From the NCBI RefSeq assembly GCF_004799515.1, contig NZ_SSMX01000029.1, forward strand, positions 1-64,000: a stretch of 64,000 bases of DNA, in the 5' to 3' direction. Each line of letters opens with the position of its first letter. Position 1 is the first letter of the stretch. The notes below the pieces were generated by a model. That model was given only the letters and a program-made list of their open reading frames with translations. It did no database searches and was not told where the DNA came from. The position numbers and the translations under genes were made by a program. The DNA comes from Phenylobacterium sp. GTDB taxonomy: Bacteria; Pseudomonadota; Alphaproteobacteria; Caulobacterales; Caulobacteraceae. Of the stretch, positions 55,869 through 63,487 are shown piece after piece.

Positions 55869-55883
55869 GTTCCATATTTGTTC
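55869..55883 (+). promoter_or_regulatory. LexA (SOS) box upstream of comM
   Basis: GTTC-CATATTT-GTTC matches the alphaproteobacterial LexA site GTTC-N7-GTTC exactly. It lies 112 bp before the comM start. As I recall, comM belongs to the SOS regulon in Caulobacter, which fits. Confidence 0.75.
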
Positions 55884-55994
55884 TTGATCTGAGCGCGGCG
55901 CTATGGTCCGCTCTTGTGGATAACTGGCGCTTGACCACTAGCTGTGGGGTGCGCGCCAGGGGTCTCGGTTCGGCTTGGATTAGGGCGGGGACAG

Positions 55995-57032
55995 ATGGCC
56001 GCGCGGGTGGTGACGGTGGCGTTCGAGGGCGTCGACGCGCGCCGCGTGGACGTGGAGGCCCAGCTCACCGGCGGCGAGTTCGCCTTCATCGTGGTCGGCC
56101 TGGGCGACAAGGCGGTGGGCGAGAGCCGCGAGCGGGTGCGGGCGGCCTTCATGGGTCTGGGCCTGGCCATGCCGGGCAAGCGGATCATCGTGAACCTGGC
56201 GCCGGCTGATCTGCCCAAGGTCGGCAGCCACTACGACCTGCCCATCGCGCTGGCGGTCATGGCCGCCATGGGGGTGATCGCGCCGGACTCGCTCAGCGGC
56301 TGGGCGGCGGTGGGCGAGCTGTCGCTGGACGGGCGCATCGTGCAGACGGCGGGCGCGCTGCCGGCATCCGTCGCGGCGGGCGGCATGGATCTCGGACTGA
56401 TCTGCCCGGAGGCCTGCGGGCCGGAGGCGGCTTGGGCGGGCGAGACCCGGGTGCTGGCCGCGCCCTCGCTGATCGCACTGGTCAACCACTTCCGCGGGAC
56501 CCAGATGCTCTCGCCGCCCCGGCCGGGGCCGATGCGCGAGGCCGAACGGGGCCCGGACCTGCGGGAGGTCAAGGGCCAGGAGAACGCCAAGCGGGCGCTG
56601 GAGATCGCCGCGGCCGGCGGCCACAACCTGGCCTTCATGGGGCCGCCGGGCTCCGGCAAGTCGATGATGGCCGCCCGCCTGCCGGGCCTGCTGCCGCCCC
56701 TGACCCCAGAGGAACTGCTGGAGACCTCCATGGTCCATTCTGTGGCCGGCCTGATCGCCAAGGGCGAGCTGACCCGCGCCCGGCCGTTCCGCGCGCCCCA
56801 CCACTCGGCCAGCATGGCGGCGCTGACTGGCGGCGGCCTGAAGGCCAAGCCTGGCGAGGTCAGCCTGGCGCACAACGGGGTGCTGTTCCTGGACGAGCTG
56901 CCGGAGTTCTCCGCCCAGGCGTTGGACAGCCTGCGCCAGCCGCTGGAGACCGGCGAAGTGATCGTGGCCCGCGCCAACGCCCATGTGCGCTATCCGGCCC
57001 GGGTGCAGCTGGTGGCGGCGATGAACCCCTGA
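55995..57032 (+). pseudogene. comM: comM (yifB) 5' fragment, truncated by a mobile element
   Basis: This is the first 345 codons of the Mg-chelatase-like AAA helicase ComM/YifB, which promotes branch migration in recombination. The N-terminal Lon-like domain ('[20 protein letters not shown]', '[17 protein letters not shown]') and the P-loop ('[19 protein letters not shown]') are intact. The reading stops at AAMNP followed by TGA, exactly where the family continues with CRCG. The missing C-terminal part of about 160 residues would hold the zinc-binding cysteines and arginine finger. The DNA after codon MNP is unrelated and GC-poorer and begins a serine recombinase gene. A fresh insertion is the simplest cause. 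Confidence 0.93.
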
Positions 57033-58537
57033 GGTTGCGTCGCATTTTGGTGACTACTTCCTTCCGTGAGGACGGAGGGGTGGGTGGTGGGAAGATGATG
57101 GAGATCGATCTCGATCTCCTCCTTACCGATGACGATCCGGCTGGTGGTTGCCTCCACCATCTGCCGCTTCTCGCTCTGTGAGAGCGACGGCCACCGCTCG
57201 GTGATGACCTGGGCTCCAAGGACCACCTCTTCCTGCGAGCTGGCTGAAATTCGCATCACGTCGAGTTCGGCCTGAAGGCGCGGTAGCTCATCCTCAAGCT
57301 GGCGGTGGCGCTCGGCGATGGGTCGGTGGTGGCGGGCGAAGTCGTCCTTGGCGATCTGGCCCGCGTGGTAGAGATCGAAGACGCGCGCCTCGTCGGCTTC
57401 GACCTTGCGGAGTTCGGCAGTCGCCCGGGCGACCAGCTTCTCACGCTCACCCACGGCCTCGCGGATGGCCCAGCCATGCGCCTCGATCTCATCGGGCGAC
57501 ACGAGGAAGCGGCGCAGCTCTGACAGGAACACGGCTTCAAGATCGGCGACCGGGATTTTGTTGCGGCAACCCTCGCAGACGTACTTGGGCGAGCCCGCCT
57601 TCACGTACATGCGCGTTCCGCACACGCAGCGAGCGATACCGGCAAAGAGGTGCGTCGCCTGCCGCGCGACGGGCTTCGCGCGGGCCTTCTGGCCGTCGAG
57701 GATCGCTTCGCAGCGCTCCCAGAGTTCAGGCGTCACGATGGGCTCGCACGGCACCGTGACCCACTCACTTTCGGGCTTCAGCTCCCAGGCCTTCGAGCGG
57801 TCCGCTGATGTAGTGTAGTTGCGGCGGTGGAGGCCTTTGGCGGTGGTGTCGGTCAGGAGCCGATACACCGAAGTCCCGGACCACAGCTCCCCTTTCCGGG
57901 TGCGGTAGCCTCGCTCGTTGAGGAGCCGCGCGACCGTGCGCTTGCGCTGGTGCTCGGCGAACAGCTCGAACATGAGGCGGCGCACCGGCGCCTCCTCGGT
58001 GTCGACGACGAGCTGTTTGTCTACCCACCGAAACCCAAAGGGAGCTGTGCCACCGATGGGCTTCCCGAGTTTCGCGCGGATCGGGACGCTTGCCGCAACC
58101 CGCGAGGCGATCTCCTCCCGCTCCCACTGCGCGAGCGCGGCGAGCATCGTGTAGAACATGCGGCCGGCGGGCGTGCTCGTGTCGATGGCTTCTTGGAGCG
58201 AGATCAGGTCCGCGCCCTGCTCCTTGAAGATCTCGGCGAAATCCAAGAGCTCGCGGGTGTTGCGGCCGAGCCGGGCGAGCTTCGAGAAGATGAGCCCGGT
58301 GATGCGGCCCGAGGCGACATCGGCGAGCATGCGCTTCGCCTCGTCTGTGGCGATGGTGGTCTTGCCGCTGATCCCGCTTAGATCGTACAGCTCGACGACA
58401 TTCCAGCCCTTGAACTCGGCATAGGCCCGCGCCCGCTTTTCGTGGTGCTCGGGGCTTTCGCCCCGCGCCTGGTCTTCGGTTGAAACCCTGATCCAGACCC
58501 CAACGGACTTCACTGAACCGGCCGCTTCCTGGCGCAT
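56990..58537 (-). CDS. Large serine recombinase 1 at the comM junction
   Basis: A 515-residue site-specific recombinase. The catalytic serine is Ser19 in '[14 protein letters not shown]'; '[17 protein letters not shown]' supplies the arginines. The recombinase domain follows ('[10 protein letters not shown]'), then a zinc ribbon with Cys304, Cys306, Cys321 and Cys324 and a coiled coil. Its last 13 codons and stop lie in comM DNA, so the integrated form has a host-derived tail. It points out of the element towards comM, as integrases usually do, and is the best candidate for the enzyme that made the insertion. The start is the ATG of MRQEAAGS. Confidence 0.95.
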   Translation of the reverse strand: MRQEAAGSVKSVGVWIRVSTEDQARGESPEHHEKRARAYAEFKGWNVVELYDLSGISGKTTIATDEAKRMLADVASGRITGLIFSKLARLGRNTRELLDFAEIFKEQGADLISLQEAIDTSTPAGRMFYTMLAALAQWEREEIASRVAASVPIRAKLGKPIGGTAPFGFRWVDKQLVVDTEEAPVRRLMFELFAEHQRKRTVARLLNERGYRTRKGELWSGTSVYRLLTDTTAKGLHRRNYTTSADRSKAWELKPESEWVTVPCEPIVTPELWERCEAILDGQKARAKPVARQATHLFAGIARCVCGTRMYVKAGSPKYVCEGCRNKIPVADLEAVFLSELRRFLVSPDEIEAHGWAIREAVGEREKLVARATAELRKVEADEARVFDLYHAGQIAKDDFARHHRPIAERHRQLEDELPRLQAELDVMRISASSQEEVVLGAQVITERWPSLSQSEKRQMVEATTSRIVIGKEEIEIDLHHLPTTHPSVLTEGSSHQNATQPQGFIAATSCTRAG

Positions 58538-58621
58538 GGCTCTCTCCGCTCTCTAAGAACAAAGAGAATACATCAAGCGCGGGCCAAAGTGAATCTTCAG
58601 GGGGTTTGTGGTAGAGTAGGC

Positions 58622-58652
58622 GACGCCCCGCAGGTCGATACTGCGGGGCGTC
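58622..58652. terminator. Perfect 12-bp stem-loop between RuvC-like gene and recombinase 1
   Basis: GACGCCCCGCAG pairs with CTGCGGGGCGTC around a 7-base loop. It lies 23 bp after the stop of the RuvC-like gene on the minus strand. No T-run follows on either strand, so it may end transcription with a factor or stabilise RNA, or be a protein-binding site. Confidence 0.55.
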
Positions 58653-58675
58653 AGACTCTCATATGTGTCTCGGAG

Positions 58676-59230
58676 TTAGGCCGCGTCCCTCAAATCATCG
58701 AGGAGCGCGGTCGCTCCGTTATGGAAGTGGGCGACTACCGCCGCCGCCGCTCCAAAGATCGCCATGCGGCGGTCCTCGCAGGCCCACAGCTTCCGCTTTG
58801 GCGGAAGCCGGAGCTTGAGGTCGGGATAGTGGCGCGCAACGGCTTCAGCGATCTCTTCGCGCGTTTGCGCACGGACGGCAGCGAATGCCACTTTCACGGC
58901 TGCACGCGGTATCTCTTCCACCCACATTCCGCGGTCGGCGGCTTCGTCCAACATCGCGCGCGCCAAACGCTTGGATCGTTCACTGCGCGGGTGCGCGCCT
59001 GATTCCACCGTCTCGATCACCAACTCGCCCGGCTGGTAGCGCGCCACGAGCTGAGCAAAGTGCCGCATCGACGACAGGTGCAGGTCACCGCGGATCGGTT
59101 TGTGAAGGCCGGAACCTACGAGCTTGAACGGCCCCTCGCAGACCACCCAGCCGAAGCCGCCACCGTTGGGATGCACACCGAGCGTGCGAAAGTAGTGCGG
59201 CGCGGCGGCCACCGTCGGTGCCCCCGTCAT
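58676..59230 (-). CDS. RuvC-like (RNase H fold) protein with altered first catalytic residue
   Basis: A 184-residue protein. The opening strand 'RTLGVHPNGGGFGWVV' matches the RuvC pattern G-x-D-P-G, but His20 replaces the first Asp. Glu73 in 'GELVIETVESGAHPRSERSK' fits the second catalytic site, and 'WACEDRRMAIFGAAAAVVA' with Glu152/Asp153 fits the last acidic position. This suggests an RNase H-fold nuclease or an inactive structural relative. It overlaps the upstream XRE gene by 4 bp (ATGA). I cannot name a characterised homologue; the fold call is inference from motifs. Confidence 0.6.
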   Translation of the reverse strand: MTGAPTVAAAPHYFRTLGVHPNGGGFGWVVCEGPFKLVGSGLHKPIRGDLHLSSMRHFAQLVARYQPGELVIETVESGAHPRSERSKRLARAMLDEAADRGMWVEEIPRAAVKVAFAAVRAQTREEIAEAVARHYPDLKLRLPPKRKLWACEDRRMAIFGAAAAVVAHFHNGATALLDDLRDAA

Positions 59231-59580
59231 GCGGAGCGAGCGCTATCCTGGTGGAGCCCCTTCGCCATACGCTCGAACAGCTCTCGCTTGGCGCGGGACC
59301 GGGCGTCGTCCTTGCCTTCGAGGCGGTCGTAGAGCACCCAGGCGCGGCGCATCAAGCTGTCTTCCACGTGTTCGAACACCTCAGGGAAGAGCTCTCGCGG
59401 CGGGGTGCCGAAGACAATCTCAAATGCGAGAATCGTTTCCAACGTCGGCGACCTGTCGCCGGTCTCGATCAGAGAAACGGCGGAGCGAGAGCGCTGGTTG
59501 ATCAGGAAGGCTAGCTCTTCCTCCGTCAGCGCGTGTCGCTGACGATGTGTCCGGATGTAATTGAACGTTGAGTGCTTCAT
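59227..59580 (-). CDS. XRE-family regulator of the island
   Basis: A 117-residue protein with an N-terminal helix-turn-helix ('ALTEEELAFLINQRSRSAVS', 'LIETGDRSPTLETILAFEIV') and a helical, charged C-terminus ('RLEGKDDARSRAKRELFERM'). I chose the ATG of MKHSTFNYIR; one four codons earlier is possible. It is coupled to the RuvC-like gene. It probably controls the island's own promoters, perhaps through the TTCGTCAC-GTGACGAA dyad upstream. Confidence 0.88.
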   Translation of the reverse strand: MKHSTFNYIRTHRQRHALTEEELAFLINQRSRSAVSLIETGDRSPTLETILAFEIVFGTPPRELFPEVFEHVEDSLMRRAWVLYDRLEGKDDARSRAKRELFERMAKGLHQDSARSA

Positions 59581-59646
59581 ACCAAAGTACATTTAACTGC
59601 TAATCCCTCCATTCTCAGCCAAGTCGACGGGCCGGACACGGCGTCT

Positions 59647-59667
59647 ATTCGTCACTCTCCGTGACGA
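59647..59667. promoter_or_regulatory. Inverted repeat before the island's XRE gene
   Basis: TTCGTCAC (59647-59654) and GTGACGAA (59660-59667) form a perfect 8-bp dyad with a 5-base spacer, between the ATPase stop and the XRE start. No T-run follows on either strand, so an operator is more likely than a terminator. Confidence 0.45.
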
Positions 59668-59697
59668 ACACGAGCACTTGGGTATGAGTATGTGGAC

Positions 59698-60990
59698 TTA
59701 GGCGGCGCGCCGAATCCCGTACCGCTCACACAGCGCTGCGATCTTCGCTCGTTCGGATGTGGGCACCACAAACACGCCGCCTGTCTTAAAGGTAGCAAGT
59801 CGAAGCCGTTGACGGACGAACGTCCCCACCCATTTGTTGGTGACAACTCTTCCGAGCTCGTCAGCCGCGCGGTCGTTGAACCGGGTGGTGATGTCTTGAA
59901 TTGCAGCGTGGTGAGCCGTGGACGCCTCAAAGCTCTCCTCTATCGCCGCGAGCATGGCGGCTTCGAAGGAGTCGGCGCGCTCGTTCAAAACGCGCGCCTC
60001 ATAGCCCGCCAGCTCGCGTCCGATGCGCTCACGGAGGCCGGAGTCCTCGACGAGCGAGAGCAGCGAGAGCGAGGTCTGCCGGTAGCGCGGCGACACACCG
60101 ACGGCCGCCCGCGATGGATTAGGACCAACCGAAAATCGAGAGCGGAATCGCCAAGCCAGGAGCGCGTTGCGCAACGCCAGCGCCTCCGAGTGAAAGGCAT
60201 CCGGCAGGTAGATGGGGACGTCAGGACGAAGGGGACGTCCCCCGGTCTCGCAGGTGAAAAAGCGGCTCTCGAGGGCCAGGTCCGAGAACTGCTCGCGCAT
60301 CGAGACCACCTTCGGACCAAAGACGCGGAAGGCTTGGGGGTTTAGCTCCCGATGCCGGTTGGTCATGGTCCTGAGCACCGGCATGCCGCGCGTGGTGCCG
60401 TTGTTGAGGAGCTTGGTGAGCGGGGCTGTCGCTTCCGAAAATCGGAAGTCTGCCTCGTCGAGTAAGAGCGTGCCCTGGAAGGCGTCGAGGATATGAAAAA
60501 TCGGCGAGACGGTGGAGGCGCCAGAGGCGAAGAACGGCTTGTAGCAGATGGACCCGATGGTCAGGAGCGCGCGGGTCTTCCCGGTCCCGAAGTCGCCTCT
60601 GAAGCGCAAGTACGGAAGGTCGCTGAAGGCATCGTAGACCCACGTCAAAAGCACGTAGTGGGCGGCGATGGCGGCGAAGGTGTCCGGCAGGTCCAAATAC
60701 GCGTGAAGGAAGCCCTGGATCTTTTTGAGCAGGGCTCCCGTCGACATCGCCTCGCCCACCGCTGACGGGAGCAACACGCAGCCGTTGGCCAAGAGGGTGT
60801 TCGCTGCATCATATGGGACCAGCTGTTCTCCCGATCCGACAGCCACCTCCGCCTCAATCGACACAGACCCGTCCGGCGAACAGACCGCGAGCGCAGTGCG
60901 TCGTGCCTCCGGGTCGTAGATCAGCTCGACGATGGTCCGGTCTTCAAGCACGCGGGAGACGGTTGGATTCCGCGTATCTTTGGCAGGCAT
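59698..60990 (-). CDS. P-loop ATPase of unknown function
   Basis: A 430-residue protein. Walker A is 'RGDFGTGKTRALL' (GDFGTGKT at 132-139) and Walker B is 'GTLLLDEADF' at 173-182. 'LTKLLNNGTTRGMPVLRTM' and 'ESRFFTCETG' follow, the latter offering an arginine-finger candidate at Arg243. The C-terminus ('VTNKWVGTFVRQRLRLATF') looks like a winged helix. The pattern recalls helicase-like ATPases in phage and plasmid replication modules but no primase domain is present. I used the ATG of MPAKDTRNPT; 100 further codons upstream cross the divergent promoter and are unlikely. I do not recognise a named family. Confidence 0.8.
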   Translation of the reverse strand: MPAKDTRNPTVSRVLEDRTIVELIYDPEARRTALAVCSPDGSVSIEAEVAVGSGEQLVPYDAANTLLANGCVLLPSAVGEAMSTGALLKKIQGFLHAYLDLPDTFAAIAAHYVLLTWVYDAFSDLPYLRFRGDFGTGKTRALLTIGSICYKPFFASGASTVSPIFHILDAFQGTLLLDEADFRFSEATAPLTKLLNNGTTRGMPVLRTMTNRHRELNPQAFRVFGPKVVSMREQFSDLALESRFFTCETGGRPLRPDVPIYLPDAFHSEALALRNALLAWRFRSRFSVGPNPSRAAVGVSPRYRQTSLSLLSLVEDSGLRERIGRELAGYEARVLNERADSFEAAMLAAIEESFEASTAHHAAIQDITTRFNDRAADELGRVVTNKWVGTFVRQRLRLATFKTGGVFVVPTSERAKIAALCERYGIRRAA

Positions 60991-61089
60991 CCAACCAGTG
61001 TACGGCACGGCCGAGCTGCCAAAAGGCGCCGCTCTGTTGCGAACAAACCGGCGCCTACGACGTCGGCGCGCAGACCCCACAATGGTCCC
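60991..61089. promoter_or_regulatory. Divergent promoter region at the centre of the island
   Basis: This gap separates the ATPase gene from the small-protein/recombinase 2 operon. TGTT-GCG-AACA (61035-61045) is a short dyad flanked by two GGCGCC sites (61025-61030 and 61050-61055). These are possible operator halves; the promoter cores are not clear. Confidence 0.4.
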
Positions 61090-61293
61090 ATGTCGCGTTC
61101 CCCAGCCGCTGACCGCTTCCTTGACCGCGTTCTCCCGAACGCGAGCGATGAGGAGCGGGAGGCGGCGCGGGAGGATTTGAAGGGTTTTATCGAAGCGCTG
61201 CTGGTCGTCGCGAAACGGCTGGCGCGGGAACAGTCCACAGGCGTCGACTCGCTGAATCCGGACGGGCGCCGTAAGATTCCACCTATCCACTGA
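61090..61293 (+). CDS. 67-residue helical protein before recombinase 2
   Basis: A small charged, alpha-helical protein (NASDEEREAAREDLKGFIEA, then 'LLVVAKRLAREQ') encoded immediately upstream of recombinase 2: its TGA is 2 bp before the ATG of the next gene. It has no membrane segment or known motif. Because of the tight spacing it is very likely co-expressed with the recombinase. A directionality factor or partner is possible but unproven. The start ATG is the first in frame after the divergent promoter. Confidence 0.65.
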   Translation: MSRSPAADRFLDRVLPNASDEEREAAREDLKGFIEALLVVAKRLAREQSTGVDSLNPDGRRKIPPIH

Positions 61294-61295
61294 CT

Positions 61296-62864
61296 ATGGA
61301 CGGCTACTTCGCATACATCCGCGTCTCAACGGTCAAACAGGGTGAACGCGGCACATCCCTAGATGAGCAGCGCAGCGCGATTGAGGCCTACGCCAGTCGG
61401 CATAGCCTTTCGATCGATGCCTGGTTTCAAGAGATGGAAACCGCTGCCAAACGGGGCCGGCGGCAGTTCGCGCGGATGCTGGCGCAACTCGCCAAGCGCA
61501 AGGCGCGGGGCGTCATCATCCACAAGATCGACCGCAGCGCGCGCAACCTCCGCGACTGGGCGCAACTCGGCGAACTAATGGACGTCGGCGTTGAGGTTCA
61601 CTTCGCGCACGAGGCCCTCGATCTCACCTCCCGCGGCGGGCGACTTTCAGCAGACATCCAGGCGGTCGTTGCGGCGGACTACATCCGCAACCTCCGGCAA
61701 GAGGTGGTCAAAGGGTTCTATGGCCGTCTGAAGCAGGGCCTATTCCCGATGGCCGCGCCTCGCGGCTATCTCGATCAAGGGGGCGGAAAGCCCAAGGTGA
61801 TTGATCCAGTCTCGGGGCCATTGGTGCGCCAGGCCTTTGAACTCTACGGCTCGGGCCACCACACATTCCACACGCTTCGTGAGGAGATGCACCGGCGAGG
61901 CCTTTGCAAGCCGTCCGGTGGCCCGATCTCCCTCAAGGGGATCACGGTGATGTTGCGCAATCCCTTCTACACGGGGCTAATCCGCATTGCGCGGACAGGC
62001 GAGACCTTCGAAGGCGTCCATGAGCCGCTCGTTGGCAAAGCGCTTTTTGACCGCGTTCAAGCGATCATAGACGGTCGGCTATCGCCGCGACCAAACCGGC
62101 ATGACTTCACGTTCCGTAGGCTCATTCGCTGTGTCGCCTGCGGGTACTCACTGATTGGGGAATCACGGAAAGGCCACGTCTACTACCGCTGCCACACCCC
62201 CAGATGCCGGGGCACGATCCTTCGGGAACCTGACATCGAGGCGCAGGTTCGGGGGCTGCTCGTGCTCTTGACGTTCACCGAAGACGAACTGATCGAGATT
62301 GGCTCGTTCGCAAGAGCACTCGACGCCGATCTCCTTCGTGCGAACGACGAGCAGCGAGCTCACATCGAGCGAGACCTCGCCCTTTGTGGAGAGCGCCTGG
62401 CGCGGCTGACCGACGCCTTAATTGACGGGCTCGTTGACAAGGAGACGTTCGAATTCCGCAAGGCGGCCCTCTACGAGCAGCGCCTGGCACTGCGAGAGGC
62501 ACTCGACGCACCACGGCCGGTGCCCTTCTCCGAACAGGTGCTCGCCCACCTCGGACGGGCCAATATGGCCTACCTAAGCTACGAGGCTGGATTTCCCGAC
62601 GAAAAGCGGAAAATCGTCCAATCGCTCACCTCGGACTTCCTCGCGGACGGAAAAAGCCTTGAAATCACTATGCGAAACATCTTCCGCGAGGTGATCGAGT
62701 GGAGAAAATCGACGGCGGGTGCACCTGATCGGGACTCACCTCGGACTTCCGACGTCACGCCGCCTGCACGAGCCTTGGAAGAAGAGCTGGGACGGCTCGT
62801 CGATGCGGTTGCCGAGGCGATGAAAGCGGACCCGGAACACGGTGAGCGAAAGCACGCTGCCTGA
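61296..62864 (+). CDS. Large serine recombinase 2
   Basis: A 522-residue recombinase. Catalytic Ser11 is in 'GYFAYIRVSTVKQGERGTSL', 'HKIDRSARNLRDW' carries arginines of the active site, and the zinc ribbon has Cys279, Cys282, Cys299 and Cys304. A C-terminal coiled coil follows. It differs strongly from recombinase 1 in sequence and does not end at a recognisable target gene. It points rightwards, away from recombinase 1. It may act with recombinase 1, act on a different site, or be left from another insertion. Confidence 0.95.
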   Translation: MDGYFAYIRVSTVKQGERGTSLDEQRSAIEAYASRHSLSIDAWFQEMETAAKRGRRQFARMLAQLAKRKARGVIIHKIDRSARNLRDWAQLGELMDVGVEVHFAHEALDLTSRGGRLSADIQAVVAADYIRNLRQEVVKGFYGRLKQGLFPMAAPRGYLDQGGGKPKVIDPVSGPLVRQAFELYGSGHHTFHTLREEMHRRGLCKPSGGPISLKGITVMLRNPFYTGLIRIARTGETFEGVHEPLVGKALFDRVQAIIDGRLSPRPNRHDFTFRRLIRCVACGYSLIGESRKGHVYYRCHTPRCRGTILREPDIEAQVRGLLVLLTFTEDELIEIGSFARALDADLLRANDEQRAHIERDLALCGERLARLTDALIDGLVDKETFEFRKAALYEQRLALREALDAPRPVPFSEQVLAHLGRANMAYLSYEAGFPDEKRKIVQSLTSDFLADGKSLEITMRNIFREVIEWRKSTAGAPDRDSPRTSDVTPPARALEEELGRLVDAVAEAMKADPEHGERKHAA

Positions 62865-62887
62865 TGTCCCTAACGTCCAGAAGTCCC

Positions 62888-63331
62888 CTATCCGATGCCA
62901 TCAAGCGCCGTCTTGGTCGCGCGCTCGATCCGCTTACAGCGCTTAGCGAGATGCGCCGGGCAGTCATGCCGCGCATGGTTGAGAACCTTTTTCAAATCCT
63001 CGCTAGCATCCGTCTCATTCAGATTGTTGACGACGAAAGCCTCAAGTGCGTCGCCGCTCTTGCCCCGCGGAAACTGGGCTAGCGAAGCGCTCCAATGATT
63101 TGACAGAGTGGACGCAACTTTGTCGGACACTTCCTCAGCGAGGCCACCACCGGCCATGCAGCCTGGATGGCGTCGAGCAATTTCTTGAACCTCGGTAACG
63201 CTTCCGGCCTGCGCTAACTCATGGCTCGCGCGAGAATCTTCGGACGGGGCGCATGTTTGTGCGCGCGCAGGGATGGGCACCACAAGTGCCATCGCCAGTA
63301 ACAAGGGCCGGAAGGGCAACATCGTGCTCAT
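62888..63331 (-). CDS. Exported hypothetical protein with four cysteines
   Basis: A 147-residue protein with a Sec signal peptide ('PFRPLLLAMALVVPIPARAQ'), cleavage after ARA. The mature part has Cys27, Cys58, Cys124 and Cys132, which could form two disulfides in the periplasm. I recognise no domain. It converges with recombinase 2 with a 23-bp gap. An alternative start is the Met at position 4. GC content and codon use are lower than the chromosomal part. Confidence 0.6.
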   Translation of the reverse strand: MSTMLPFRPLLLAMALVVPIPARAQTCAPSEDSRASHELAQAGSVTEVQEIARRHPGCMAGGGLAEEVSDKVASTLSNHWSASLAQFPRGKSGDALEAFVVNNLNETDASEDLKKVLNHARHDCPAHLAKRCKRIERATKTALDGIG

Positions 63332-63487
63332 TTTACCGTTAGTTTCTTTAATGGATCAACCTGAGAGAATTTACTTCGGAAGAAAACACATAGCGAAATC
63401 TTAATTCAGAACCCAACTTAGTGTCTTCCTATGCTTCAAACCGCGCTTGTTGGCCAGGATCTATCATTGGGCTTTGGTGGAATCTTT

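Noticed and set aside
60991..61290. 100-codon N-terminal extension of the island ATPase
   Set aside because: It covers the divergent promoter and the small gene on the other strand, and the added sequence is Arg-rich low complexity.
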